Assembly: GCA_963830545.1 (NCBI GenBank)
Contig: CAWHMK010000001.1
Span: 2,604,001 to 2,668,000 of the forward strand
Origin: DATGJX01 sp963830545
GTDB lineage: Bacteria > Vulcanimicrobiota > Vulcanimicrobiia > Vulcanimicrobiales > Vulcanimicrobiaceae
Reading direction: 5' to 3'
DNA length: 64,000 nucleotides
The notes beneath the pieces are model-generated. The model was not told the DNA's origin, did no database searches, and worked only from the letters and a program-made list of their open reading frames with translations. Within the stretch, counting starts at the first letter, position 1. Each line of letters starts with the position of its first letter. This document shows, one piece after another, positions 54,289-63,421 of the stretch. A program made the position numbers and the translations under genes.

Positions 54289-55375
54289 GTGCGCGTCGTC
54301 ATCGCCCCGGACAAATTCAAAGGCAGGCTGACCGCGACGCAAGCCGCCGAGGCGATCGAGCGCGGCATGCGCGCCGTTTTGCGCGATGCGGAATTCGTCG
54401 TCGCGCCGATGGCCGACGGGGGCGAAGGCACCGTCGATGCATTCGTGCGGGCGGGAGCGGAGCGCAGAGCCGTGCGAGTTCATGGGCCGCTCGGCAATGA
54501 AATCGATGCGTATTTTGCGATGCTCGACACGACGGCCATCATCGAAATGGCCATTGCCTCGGGCCTGCAGCTCGTTTCCCAGGACCGGCGCGACGTTCTT
54601 CATTCCGACACATACGGCACCGGCGAACTGCTCGCGGCCACTTTGGATGCGGGAGCTGCGCGCATCATCATCGGCCTGGGGGGCAGCGCAACAAACGATG
54701 CGGGAACCGGCATGCTGCGCGCGCTCGGCGCGACGTTTATCGATGAAACGGGGCAGGTTCTGGATCGGGCGATCAGCTCGATACGCGCGCTTGGACGAGA
54801 TCGATCTCGAAAAACTCGACCCGCGCGCGCTGGGCATTCCGATCGTGATCGCGGGCGACGTCGACAATCCGCTGTGCGGGCCTCGCGGCGCCGCTCGAAC
54901 GTACGCGGCGCAGAAGGGTGCAAATCCGGCGCAGATTGCGTTGCTCGATGCGACGCTGGAACGTATCGCGGACGTTGCCGCTCGAACCGTTCGCTACGAC
55001 CGGCGCGATACGCCCGGCGCCGGAGCTGCCGGCGGCCTGGGCTACGCGCTGCTGCAATTCTTGGGGGCGCGAATGGAGCGAGGCGTGAGCGTGATCGCGG
55101 AAGAGATCGCATTGCCGCAAGCACTGCATGGCGCTTCACTGTGCGTGACGGGTGAAGGCAAGATCGACGATCAAACGCTGCACGGAAAAGCGGTAACCGG
55201 TGTTGCGGAGTTCGCGCGCGCCGAGCACGTGCCGGTCGTCGCGTTCGCCGGGGAAGTGGAGGCGCACGCGAAGGCCGAGTTGGAGGAGCGCGGCATCACG
55301 GTTCGTCAGGCGGACTCCAGCGTTCTCGAGAAAGCCGCCCGCGAGTACGCGCAAACGCTGTCGCTCGCCAGGTAG
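54289..55375 (+). CDS. glxK: Glycerate kinase (frameshifted)
   Basis: GckA/GarK-type glycerate kinase making 2- or 3-phosphoglycerate, about 361 residues. Seen: VVIAPDKFKGRLTATQAAEA, APMADGGEGTVDAFV, IIGLGGSATNDAGTGMLRAL, then after a frame change near 54785 DVDNPLCGPRGAARTYAAQK, DTPGAGAAGGLGYALLQFLG and VTGEGKIDDQTLHGKAVTGV. Both halves are otherwise intact. GTG 54289 is the start. Confidence 0.9.
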
Positions 55376-55386
55376 GCTTCCAGCGT

Positions 55387-55429
55387 AACTAATATCTTAG
55401 TTGACAACGTCGATCTGGATTGCTATGTT
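55387..55429 (+). promoter_or_regulatory. Consensus promoter with overlapping palindrome
   Basis: TTGACA (55401-55406), 17-bp spacer, TATGTT (55424-55429) with an extended -10 TG at 55421-55422. The inverted repeat AACTAA-TATC-TTAGTT (55387-55402) touches the -35, and GTTGACAAC (55400-55408) is itself near-palindromic. This AT-rich layout resembles MarR-type operators. Drives the DUF5916 gene. Confidence 0.75.
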
Positions 55430-55473
55430 CTCCTAAGGAATTAAGACTAATGAATTAGGAGGCGTAGCCCCGG

Positions 55474-57537
55474 ATGATCTCTTTGCTCGTCCCCATGGTT
55501 CAGTCCGCCCCTCCCCTCGATCCCCGTGGACCGGCAAGCGTTTGGCCGGGGGCGGCCACGAGCGTCGCGCTCACCTGGAACGTGGCTCACGGGGAAGCGG
55601 CCGAAGAGCCGACCACAGTCCGCATCGCCACGGACGGCAGGCTGCTGTACGTGCGCTTTGACGCGGTTCAACACGAACCCGTGATTGCCAACCAGCACAG
55701 CAACGATCTCATCGTGGGCGGCAGCAATATCGGCGGTGGAATCGCCTGGAGCGACGATTCCGTTTGGGTCGACCTGTGGCCGACGGGGCCCGGCGGCTTT
55801 CAATATCAATTCGAATCCAACGCGATCGGATCGCACAACGAAGCATCGACGGAAAACGCGCAATTCGCGCCGCGATGGGAATCGCAGGGAGCGCTGACGG
55901 CGGACGGTTACACCGTGACGATGGCCATTCCGCTCGAGGTGGTGCACGGGGCGCACGCTGGAAAATGGAACGTGCAATTCGTGCGTTACGTGCGCTCGAC
56001 CGGCGCGCTCGACGTGTGGTCCTACGACAAGGCGCAGACGACGCCAGACGATGCGGCGCGTGCGGGAGGCGTTACCGTGCCAATCGTCGCGCGCGCACCG
56101 CTTCCCAAACCACGCGTAAGCGTGTACGGTTTGGGCTCCGTCGCTGCGTCCTCTGCCGGCGGTTCGACCTCGCGCTCCGGAGCGGATTTTTCGATCCCGG
56201 TAACGCAAACCGCTGCGTTTTTCGGTACCTTCCATCCGGATTATTCCAACGTCGAACTCGATCAGCAGTCGATTTCGCCGACGGTGTACCAGCGAGTCTT
56301 CAGCGAGGTGCGTCCGTTCTTCACGCAAGCAGCGGGCTATTACAACGATTTCAATTGCAATGTCTGCAACGGTTTTCGAACGACGCTCTACACGCCGTCG
56401 ATTCCGACACCACGCTCCGGATATGCGTTCGAAGGGAAACAAGGAAACATCGGACTGGCCGCATTCGACGCGATCGGCGTCCGACGCAACGATTCGGCCT
56501 CCGCGCTGACGTACACGTCGAACGACACGCATTGGAACGCCGCGTTGCAGCACGTCAGCGCCGATCTGCCCGGCGTGATCGATAGCACGAACCAGTTCGG
56601 CGTGAACTGGTGGAACGGGAAATACCTCAGCTTCTACGCAAACTATGCGAAGGAGACGGGAACGAACGTACTCGACGAGCGGCAAGGAAACTGGCTCGAC
56701 GCCGGAGGCGGTTGGGGAAACCAGCACTTCGCTCTGTATGCATCGGTGCGCACGGTGGGCGCGTACTTCAATCCGGTGGACGGTTTCGATTCGCATCCGG
56801 GTATTTCCGGATACGGCGTCTATACCGCCAGAGTCTGGACGTTCGCGCCGAACGACATGCTTTCGTCCGCGGGCGTGGACGTGTTCTTGGATCGCTATCA
56901 AGGCGTCGCGCAGGGATTGGCGCAAAGCGACGACAGCGTGCTGTTGGACTTGCTCACGAAAAACGCAATCGACGTTCAATTCTTTTCGGGTTCGGACTAC
57001 TGGCGCTTCGGTTCGGTGCTGACGCCGCTTTCACAGAACGGCGGCTTCAGCATCACGTATCACAGCGGCATGCAGAACAATTTGAACAACTTCCCCACGC
57101 ACGGCGCGTCGTCGACGCCGACGTCGCTGCAGTATTCCACGGGCCGGTACGGCGCCGGGCGGCTGGACTCTTGGTTTCGTAATTCGACGCTGCGGCTCGG
57201 TCAACGCGGCTCGCTGACGCTGACGATCGACAACACCGCGCAATGGATGCCGAAGGCGCCGGACAACGTCCAGTGGTTCGACGGAATTTCCTACGCGTAT
57301 CAGCTGGGCGCGGATTCGTCGTTCGCGATCGGGTTGCGGCGCGTCATCGGATTTCCGCCGGTGCCCAACGGCGGCGGGAACTGCGAAGGGGTGTGCTCCA
57401 ACATCTCGCTCGCGTATCATCTGCGCGTGCGCAGCGAGGAGTTTTATTTGGCGTACGGCGATCCGAATACGCTTGTCACCGTCCCGCAAGCGATTTTCAA
57501 AATCATCTTCTATGCGGGCGGGGAGAAAGGGACGTGA
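55474..57537 (+). CDS. DUF5916/CBM9-like outer-surface protein
   Basis: 687 residues. Residues about 45-200 form a CBM9-like sugar-binding fold (TTVRIATDGRLLYVRFDAVQ, DDSVWVDLWPTGPGGFQYQF). The rest is DUF5916: FHPDYSNVELDQQSISPTVY, FSEVRPFFTQAAGYYNDF, then many alternating strands (HFALYASVRTVGAYFNPVDG, GSLTLTIDNTAQWMPKA) consistent with a beta-barrel. An obvious signal peptide is missing; the start MISLLVPMVQSAPPLD may be a short one. AGGAGG (55457-55462) precedes ATG 55474. Confidence 0.8.
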   Translation: MISLLVPMVQSAPPLDPRGPASVWPGAATSVALTWNVAHGEAAEEPTTVRIATDGRLLYVRFDAVQHEPVIANQHSNDLIVGGSNIGGGIAWSDDSVWVDLWPTGPGGFQYQFESNAIGSHNEASTENAQFAPRWESQGALTADGYTVTMAIPLEVVHGAHAGKWNVQFVRYVRSTGALDVWSYDKAQTTPDDAARAGGVTVPIVARAPLPKPRVSVYGLGSVAASSAGGSTSRSGADFSIPVTQTAAFFGTFHPDYSNVELDQQSISPTVYQRVFSEVRPFFTQAAGYYNDFNCNVCNGFRTTLYTPSIPTPRSGYAFEGKQGNIGLAAFDAIGVRRNDSASALTYTSNDTHWNAALQHVSADLPGVIDSTNQFGVNWWNGKYLSFYANYAKETGTNVLDERQGNWLDAGGGWGNQHFALYASVRTVGAYFNPVDGFDSHPGISGYGVYTARVWTFAPNDMLSSAGVDVFLDRYQGVAQGLAQSDDSVLLDLLTKNAIDVQFFSGSDYWRFGSVLTPLSQNGGFSITYHSGMQNNLNNFPTHGASSTPTSLQYSTGRYGAGRLDSWFRNSTLRLGQRGSLTLTIDNTAQWMPKAPDNVQWFDGISYAYQLGADSSFAIGLRRVIGFPPVPNGGGNCEGVCSNISLAYHLRVRSEEFYLAYGDPNTLVTVPQAIFKIIFYAGGEKGT

Positions 57538-57538
57538 G

Positions 57539-57922
57539 CTACGTGCCGGACTGTACCGTCAGGTCGAGTGTCGTCGGATTCTCCCAATGCGTCGTGCAGT
57601 TTCCCAGGGTTCCGTCTTGATGCGAGATCTGCGTTCTCCACCGGCGCGTTGCGGATGCGGCCGGCTGGAACCAGAAATCGACCTCGCACACAGGCGATTC
57701 GTGAAAATGCCGATAGAGCGTAATCGTTCCGGCGGAGCCGTCCGGGCACCGCACGGTTTTCTGACCCGGAACTCCGTGAACGCGGCACGACGCCCCGCGC
57801 GTCGATTCCGTTACGGCGCGATCGAATCCGTTCGTGTTGACTTGAAGCGCGGCCAACGCGGCAGCAGGCAGGAGGCCAATCGCTGCAGCGGCGGCTGCGG
57901 CGAAAAGTGTACGGGTATTCAT
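57539..57922 (-). CDS. Secreted hypothetical protein
   Basis: 127 residues. Signal peptide TLFAAAAAAAIGLLPAAALA, mature part with four cysteines (GASCRVHGV, TVRCPDGSAG, SPVCEVDFW, LGNCTTHWE) probably forming two disulfides. Its stop is one base from that of the convergent DUF5916 gene. ATG 57922 is chosen over an ATG six codons earlier. Function unknown. Confidence 0.65.
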   Translation of the reverse strand: MNTRTLFAAAAAAAIGLLPAAALAALQVNTNGFDRAVTESTRGASCRVHGVPGQKTVRCPDGSAGTITLYRHFHESPVCEVDFWFQPAASATRRWRTQISHQDGTLGNCTTHWENPTTLDLTVQSGT

Positions 57923-58040
57923 ATGGACGGTATACCCCATAGCGTGCCGGCGTGCGCCGGGCGGAAGGTGCCCGCATGCTTCAGAGTTTTTTCATCGACG
58001 CGCTCTATGTTCCAGAGGCGGAATTATCCGCACGTCACCT

Positions 58041-58076
58041 GTTGGGTTGGCGAAAGGCTCCGTTCGCCAGCCCAAC
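58041..58076 (-). terminator. Hairpin downstream of yvcK
   Basis: GTTGGGTTGGCGAA and TTCGCCAGCCCAAC form a 14-bp stem with one mismatch and an 8-base loop, 8 bp past the yvcK stop. No T-tract follows, so it may protect the 3' end or terminate weakly. Confidence 0.6.
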
Positions 58077-58083
58077 GCCCCCG

Positions 58084-59430
58084 TTAGGCGGGCGAGTTGG
58101 ATCGTTGTTCGTACACTTGCGCCGGGCGCATGTACGACGCGCGCTGCGCGATCGAACGTTCGATGACGCCGAGCACGACTTGCGCGAGTTTTTCGGAATC
58201 GTGCCGGACGGTCGCGGTTTCGCTTATCACCTGCGCTTGCACGGGCGTGAGTCCCAGCGCGCGGATACGTTCGACGTCCGGCGCGACCGGAATCTGGCCT
58301 TCCTCGGCGTACGCTTCGAGCAGCTTCGAGGGCGGTTCGTCGTTGACGACGACGTAGTCGCACACGCGTGCGCCCGCGTTTTCGAGCAGTGCTTCCACGT
58401 GATCGGCGGCGGTCATCATGTCCGTTTCACCCGGTTGCGTCATCACGTTGCAGACGTACATCTTTACCGCAGAAGAAGACGCAACCTCGCGCGCGATGCG
58501 ATCGACCAGGAAGTTCGGCAAGATCGACGTGAACAGGCTCCCGGGGCCGAGTACGATCGCGTCCGCTTCGCGAATTGCCGCGATCGTTTCGACGAGCGGT
58601 GCGGCATACGGCGGATCGAAAAAGACTTGTTTGATTCGCTTGTGCGATTTCGAAATGTTCGTTTCGCCTTCGACTACCGTCCCGTCTTCCAAGCACGCGC
58701 ACAGGTGTGCGATGCCGAGCGTCGCGGGGAGCACGCGGCCCTTGATGTTGAGCACGCGGCTCGATTCCTTGATCGCGCGATCGAAGTTTCCGGTGATGCC
58801 GGTCATCGCCGCCAAAAAAAGATTGCCGAACGAGTGGCCGGTCAGCCCTTCGCCTTCGTGAAAGCGGTAGCGGAAGAGATCGGTCACCATCGCTTCGTCG
58901 TCCGCGAGCGCCACCAAACAGTTGCGCACGTCGCCCGGCGGAAGAACGCCGAGTTCTTTCTGCAGTCGTCCGGAGCTGCCGCCGTCGTCGCTCACCGTGA
59001 CGATTGCGGTCAGGTTTGGCGTCTTGCTCTTCAAACCGCGAAGCATCGTAGACAGACCGGTGCCGCCGCCGATCGCGACGATCTTGTATCCGTTGCGTAA
59101 GCGCATGGCGTAGAGCGTGTCGAGGATGTGCTCGTTGCCGCCCATCGCGCTCGCGCGCAAGATTGCGAGCAACCATTGCCGGATGCCCAGGAAAATGAGT
59201 GCGACGCCGATGATGATGAAGATCCATGCCAGATAGCCCGGCGGGAAGTAGTCCGTGACGAAGCTGTCCACGAGTTCGTTGGCGTGCAAATCGAATCCGA
59301 TTGCCACCAGGTAGCGATCCAAGCCGTTGACGACCAGAAGAATGCCGGCGATTGCGACGATCAACCAGCGTTTGATGCCGAGTCCGGGATACGCCCAGCG
59401 GAGCACCGGCGGCATGCGATTGAGCGTCAT
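58084..59430 (-). CDS. yvcK: YvcK/CofD-like gluconeogenesis factor
   Basis: 448 residues. A ~110-residue N-terminal extension carries two membrane segments (RWLIVAIAGILLVVNGLDRY; LAWIFIIIGVALIFLGIRQW). Then the YvcK fold: YKIVAIGGGTGLSTMLRGLK, TVSDDGGSSGRLQKELGVLP, HSFGNLFLAAMTGITGNFDR, ADAIVLGPGSLFTSILPNFL. YvcK binds UDP-sugars and links carbon metabolism to wall synthesis. Overlaps rapZ by ATGA, a conserved pair. Confidence 0.94.
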   Translation of the reverse strand: MTLNRMPPVLRWAYPGLGIKRWLIVAIAGILLVVNGLDRYLVAIGFDLHANELVDSFVTDYFPPGYLAWIFIIIGVALIFLGIRQWLLAILRASAMGGNEHILDTLYAMRLRNGYKIVAIGGGTGLSTMLRGLKSKTPNLTAIVTVSDDGGSSGRLQKELGVLPPGDVRNCLVALADDEAMVTDLFRYRFHEGEGLTGHSFGNLFLAAMTGITGNFDRAIKESSRVLNIKGRVLPATLGIAHLCACLEDGTVVEGETNISKSHKRIKQVFFDPPYAAPLVETIAAIREADAIVLGPGSLFTSILPNFLVDRIAREVASSSAVKMYVCNVMTQPGETDMMTAADHVEALLENAGARVCDYVVVNDEPPSKLLEAYAEEGQIPVAPDVERIRALGLTPVQAQVISETATVRHDSEKLAQVVLGVIERSIAQRASYMRPAQVYEQRSNSPA

Positions 59431-60287
59431 CGGCCCTCGTCCCGCGTTTCGAGGTACACTTCGGCGGGCGATTGTTCATCCAAGTGCGCGTACAGCCGTC
59501 GTGCAACGTACACGGATCGATGTCGGCCGCCCGTACAGCCGACGCCGATGGTGAGCTGGGATTTTCCCTCGGCCAAGAAGCGCGGCATCAAAAAGTCCAT
59601 CATGTCGAAAAGTCGATCCAAGAACGGCTGCAGCTCGGGGTCCGTTTCGATGTATTCGGCGACCGCCGGGTCGGCGCCCGTAAGCGGACGCAAGCTTTCT
59701 ACGTAGTTCGGATTCTGCAGGAAGCGCACGTCGAAGAGCATGTCGAGGTCCAGCGGGATGCCGTACTTGAATCCGAACGCGACGAGCGTGGCCGAGAGCG
59801 CGCGCTCGCTGCTCGCCGGAGTAAAGAAAGAAGCGATTCGCTCTTTCAGATCGGCGTGTGTGAGGGTGGTCGTGTCGATGACGTGCGTTGCCAGCGTACG
59901 GAGCGGCGCCAGCGCGGAACGTTCCACCGAAATAGCTTCCCGCACGGAGCCCGCCGAGGCAAACGGATGACGGCGCCGCGTTTCGCTGTAACGGCGCACG
60001 AGCACGTCGTCGCGCGCGTCCATGAAAAGCAACTGCGGCCGAACGCCGTCGGACGAGATGCGCTGGATGAGCGGCACCGCTTCCCCCAGCGTTCCGCCGC
60101 TGCGGACGTCGAGCGCCAAAGCGACCTCGCGCACCTGTGCGTCTTTGAGGAGCGAAAGGGTTTGCGATACGAGCTTCGGAGGAAGGTTATCTACGCAGTA
60201 AAAGCCCAAGTCTTCCAGCGTCTTCATCGCCTGACTCTTTCCGGCGCCCGAGAGTCCCGTCACGAAGACGAGCCGATCTAAAGCCAT
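59427..60287 (-). CDS. rapZ: RapZ, RNase adapter/nucleotide-binding protein
   Basis: 286 residues. Walker A GLSGAGKSQAMKTLEDLGFY, FMDARDDVLVRRYSETRRRH, and the conserved C-terminal GVGCTGGRHRSVYVARRL. In E. coli it regulates the GlmS-controlling sRNA; in Gram-positives (YvcJ) it lies beside yvcK as here. ATG 60287 is chosen from the P-loop; a longer frame upstream is not conserved. Confidence 0.95.
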   Translation of the reverse strand: MALDRLVFVTGLSGAGKSQAMKTLEDLGFYCVDNLPPKLVSQTLSLLKDAQVREVALALDVRSGGTLGEAVPLIQRISSDGVRPQLLFMDARDDVLVRRYSETRRRHPFASAGSVREAISVERSALAPLRTLATHVIDTTTLTHADLKERIASFFTPASSERALSATLVAFGFKYGIPLDLDMLFDVRFLQNPNYVESLRPLTGADPAVAEYIETDPELQPFLDRLFDMMDFLMPRFLAEGKSQLTIGVGCTGGRHRSVYVARRLYAHLDEQSPAEVYLETRDEGR

Positions 60288-60314
60288 TTGACGCACCCGG
60301 AGCGTGCATACGTC

Positions 60315-60713
60315 ATGAAATTGTTTTCGCCCGAAAAGGCCAACGCCCTCATTCCGAAGGTCGCTCCGCTGGTCGAGGAGCTCTGGACGAAGCGGCGGGA
60401 CCTGGCGATCCGCCTGCTCGAGAGCGATCCGGTGCTCCGCGGCAGCGAGCCGATGCCGCACGTCCGCATGGCGACGCCGCGTTCGCCGTTTACGCCCGGC
60501 CGCTTCAGCGACCAAAAGGCGGAGATCGTGCGCATCATCAACCGCATCGAAGCCTACGGGTGCATCGTGAAAGACATCGATTTGGGGCTCATCGATTTTC
60601 CGTCCATGCGCGAGGGGCGCGCCGTCTACCTGTGCTGGAAAGCGGGCGAAGATCGCATCATGCACTGGCACGCCATGGACGAGAGCTTCGCCGAACGCAA
60701 GCGGATCGACTAA
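60315..60713 (+). CDS. DUF2203-family protein
   Basis: 132 residues: MKLFSPEKANALIPKVAPLV, EIVRIINRIEAYGCIVKDID, IDFPSMREGRAVYLCWKAGE, ending ERKRID. Matches the DUF2203 pattern (FSxEEANxxLPxV ... GLxDFPxxxxGRxVxLCW). Function unknown. Only 27 bp separate it from the divergent rapZ start. Confidence 0.85.
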   Translation: MKLFSPEKANALIPKVAPLVEELWTKRRDLAIRLLESDPVLRGSEPMPHVRMATPRSPFTPGRFSDQKAEIVRIINRIEAYGCIVKDIDLGLIDFPSMREGRAVYLCWKAGEDRIMHWHAMDESFAERKRID

Positions 60714-60738
60714 AAAGCCCGGCAAGTGCCGGGCTTTT
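60713..60738. terminator. Bidirectional intrinsic terminator
   Basis: AAAAGCCCGGCA-AG-TGCCGGGCTTTT, perfect 12-bp stem between convergent genes, with A-runs and T-runs on both sides. Confidence 0.92.
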
Positions 60739-60740
60739 GA

Positions 60741-61145
60741 TTACCGTGTGGTGACCGAGGCTTCCACAGGAATAAAGTCCTCCGCGAGTCCTTGCAGGCG
60801 CACCTCGCCGAACTCGGCGGTGTAGGCGCCGGCCTCCGCGCTTTTGATCTCGCCGATCTCCGGCACGTTCGCCAGCTGCGGAATCTTCGAACGAATTTCG
60901 TCGGGGATGCGAACTTTGTCGCCAACGGCGAGCTTGCCCTGATCCCAAAGCGCGTTCAAACTCTCCAGCAGCATCGGCAGCGGAATGCCATAATCTTCGC
61001 TGACCGCGCCGATGGTATGCGATTCACTGATCGCGCAATTCGAGCAACCGCCCAAATGGAAGCGCGCGAATACTCTGCGCGCGCCGGCGTGCAGCTTGAA
61101 AGCCTGGTCGACGGTCATTTCCGGGGTGAAACGTTGCTCGCTCAT
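60741..61145 (-). CDS. DUF1858-domain protein
   Basis: 134 residues. The N-terminal half is a DUF1858 domain (TPEMTVDQAFKLHAGARRVF, HLGGCSNCAISESHTIG) with a CxxC pair typical of the family. The C-terminal half (GDKVRIPDEIRSKIPQLANV) is not recognised. ATG 61145 precedes the conserved start. Function unknown; related domains occur with redox and iron-sulfur proteins. Confidence 0.8.
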   Translation of the reverse strand: MSEQRFTPEMTVDQAFKLHAGARRVFARFHLGGCSNCAISESHTIGAVSEDYGIPLPMLLESLNALWDQGKLAVGDKVRIPDEIRSKIPQLANVPEIGEIKSAEAGAYTAEFGEVRLQGLAEDFIPVEASVTTR

Positions 61146-61160
61146 GTGCATATCCTTCGC

Positions 61161-62852
61161 TTAGAACGCCGGCCGGCCCCCGCCGGTTGCAGTGAGCGCC
61201 TCCAACCGGCGGCGCAGATCCCGAACCTCGATGGCGTCCGCGGCGTGCCCGACGCTCGAAGCGAGGGAAGCAAGCGCGTCCTCTTCGTCAGGGGCATAGG
61301 TCTCGTCGTCGCTCTTCTGGCCGCATACAAGTATGCCCAGCAGCTCGCCGCGCACGATCATCGGGAACGCGAGCACTCCGGGCAACGCCGAATCGCAATC
61401 GCGGACGTGTACGCTGACGCGGCGCGCCCGCATCGACACAATCGCGGGATCGTTTTCGTCGACGTCCGGCGCAAGGGGGAAACTGCTCGCGGCGGCACGG
61501 TACCCGCCGTTCTCGAGCATCCACACGCCGGCGCCGCGCGCGCCCGCGTACCGCTCCACCGTTTGCACGCAGCGTGAAAGCAGTGCGCGGCCCTCGGTGA
61601 TGTACGACGCGTCGTGCGCGAACGTTCGAATCGCCGACTGCGCCAGATGGCGTTCGCGGAACAGGACGTTGTCGACGGTGCGATCCACACGCGCGTGCAC
61701 GTACCGGATGGAAAAACCGAGCGCGAGCGCGACGGCGAGCTGCACCGCGATGCTGGTGACGTGGCTGGAGTTCTCGACGTATTTCGCGAGCAACGTTTCG
61801 ACGATTACGAACACGCCCACCACGATTACCGAAACGCCGGTGTAAACGACTGCGCGATTGAGGACGAAACCGACGTCGATCACACGATGACGAAGGATGA
61901 CGTAGGCAAGCCCGATCGGCAGCAGCGCCAGCGACAGCACCGTCGACTGATCGGCAATCGCGTTGAATCCGGATACCGTCATGATGACGATGTCCGCCAA
62001 GGGCCCGGCGAGCCCCACCGCCAGCAGAAGAAAAACCCAGCGCCGGCGCTGGCGTTCGGTCACCGCGCCTTGAACGTATGCAAGTACCAGCGTCGCGCCG
62101 AGCAGTACGCCGATGAGGATGAACGCTGCCAGAAAACCCGAGCTGAGGACTTGCAGCGTGTGCTCCGAGCGGGAAAAGAGTTCGCCGGCAATGATGGCGG
62201 CGACGGCGAGTAGCGCGGTGGCAACGGCGATCCGTGCGAGCGCGTATGGGAGCGGCTGCGCCGTGCCCGACGGAAATCGCGCCGCAAAGACTGCGGCAAA
62301 CGCCGTGCCGAAAAGGAACAGCGCGATCGTCCCCATCTGCATGACCGCGAATGAAAGCAGCGGGGACGGCAGCACGCCGTTCGAAATCGCAATTGCCAAT
62401 CCGTAACACCAAAGAAACGCGACGAGCGCGCGTACGGCTGCGTTGTCGGGCCGTCGCCATGCGAGCAGCGCCGCGATGAGCAGAAATGCCAACCGAATCG
62501 CCGTCGTGCTCCAACCTATGGAGACGCGCTGCTGGCTCAGCGCCGCAAGCGTTACCGGATGCTTTCCGTTCACGTACACCGTGACGCGGTCTCCCGGGAC
62601 AGCGTAAATCACACGCGCGCGCTGCATTGCCGATGCTCCGGCCGAAATCGTGTCGCCCCGGCGAATTCCCGCGTCCGCAGCGGCGGAATGCGGATCGACG
62701 GCTGCAACACGATTGAGGCCGTACGTCGGCACCAGTCCGGTGAGATGCAACCCGTAGTCCTGGCGATCGGGAATCCGTAGTTCGTACAGAACGAAAGCGA
62801 CGGCGGCCGCTATACAAAACAGCGCGGCCGCTCGCCAAACCGTCGGCGTCAT
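61161..62852 (-). CDS. Membrane sensor: PDZ - membrane helices - GAF
   Basis: 563 residues. One N-terminal membrane segment, then a periplasmic PDZ-like domain (about 35-105: VPTYGLNRVAAVDPHSAAAD, AGIRRGDTI). About 8 membrane segments follow (AIRLAFLLIAALLAWRRP; LSFAVMQMGTIALFLFGTAF). A helical linker with VDRTVDNVLFRERHLAQSAI leads to a cytoplasmic GAF domain (about 430-540: YAGARGAGVWMLENGGYRAA, ELLGILVCGQKSDDETYAPD) and a short coiled coil. No kinase, phosphatase or cyclase domain is present, so the output is unknown. Confidence 0.8.
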   Translation of the reverse strand: MTPTVWRAAALFCIAAAVAFVLYELRIPDRQDYGLHLTGLVPTYGLNRVAAVDPHSAAADAGIRRGDTISAGASAMQRARVIYAVPGDRVTVYVNGKHPVTLAALSQQRVSIGWSTTAIRLAFLLIAALLAWRRPDNAAVRALVAFLWCYGLAIAISNGVLPSPLLSFAVMQMGTIALFLFGTAFAAVFAARFPSGTAQPLPYALARIAVATALLAVAAIIAGELFSRSEHTLQVLSSGFLAAFILIGVLLGATLVLAYVQGAVTERQRRRWVFLLLAVGLAGPLADIVIMTVSGFNAIADQSTVLSLALLPIGLAYVILRHRVIDVGFVLNRAVVYTGVSVIVVGVFVIVETLLAKYVENSSHVTSIAVQLAVALALGFSIRYVHARVDRTVDNVLFRERHLAQSAIRTFAHDASYITEGRALLSRCVQTVERYAGARGAGVWMLENGGYRAAASSFPLAPDVDENDPAIVSMRARRVSVHVRDCDSALPGVLAFPMIVRGELLGILVCGQKSDDETYAPDEEDALASLASSVGHAADAIEVRDLRRRLEALTATGGGRPAF

Positions 62853-62873
62853 GCGGTGAGAATTACGGAATTT

Positions 62874-63251
62874 GCGGAGTACGCCTGTAAGCCGGATTCT
62901 GTCCCCTTGCGGGTGACGGCCATCTCTCTGGGGCGTGCCTCACGGCGCGCCTCGGTGCGACTTGGCTCGTTCGGACGGGCAGTCCGGTTCCTTGCGGAAC
63001 GTATCGAGCGGTCTTGCTTCAGGTGGGGTTTACCCGAGCGCACGTCACCGTGCAGCTCCGTGAGCTCTTACCTCACGATTTCACCCTTGCCGCTTCGCGA
63101 ACGCGCGGTTTTCGCCACGGCCGGCAGCGGCGGTATGTTTCTGTGGCACTTTCCTTCGAGTTGCCCCGACAGGACGTTATCCTGCACCCTGCCCTGTGAA
63201 GCCCGGACTTTCCTCACCGCTCGCGCGGCGCGGCCGTCCGGCGTACTCCGC
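62874..63251 (-). ncRNA. rnpB: RNase P RNA, type A
   Basis: Catalytic RNA that trims tRNA 5' ends. On the minus strand GAGGAAAGTCCGGGCT (about 63220-63205) is the universal CR-I core. CCACAGAAACATACCGCC, AGGGTGAAATCGTGAGGTAA and the 3' GACAGAATCCGGCTTAC are also present. The ends form a perfect 12-bp P1 helix (GCGGAGTACGCC at 63251-63240 with 62885-62874). Length 378 nt, normal for bacteria. Open frames over it are not genes. Confidence 0.97.
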
Positions 63252-63307
63252 GCGAAGCAGTGTACCACGGTGGCGGCGGTTCGTCGAACGTTGCCGTAGA
63301 AAAATTT

Positions 63308-63380
63308 TGGAGGCAAGGAGACTCGAACTCCTGACCCTTACGCTGCCAGCGTAATGCTCTACCAACTGAGCTATGCCCCC
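63308..63380 (-). tRNA. tRNA-Ala(GGC)
   Basis: Acceptor GGGGGCA/TGCCTCC (one G-T), D-arm TAGCTCAGTTGGTAGAGC, loop around GGC between TACGCT and AGCGTA, T-loop TTCGAGT. CCA not encoded. Confidence 0.94.
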
Positions 63381-63421
63381 CGGCGCGACCCGCCGTGCTT
63401 CCCGGCGCGCCGCGAACATCC

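Noticed and set aside
62856..63299. Plus-strand open frame over rnpB
   Set aside because: The RNA is unambiguous from its core motifs and P1 helix; this frame is antisense to it.
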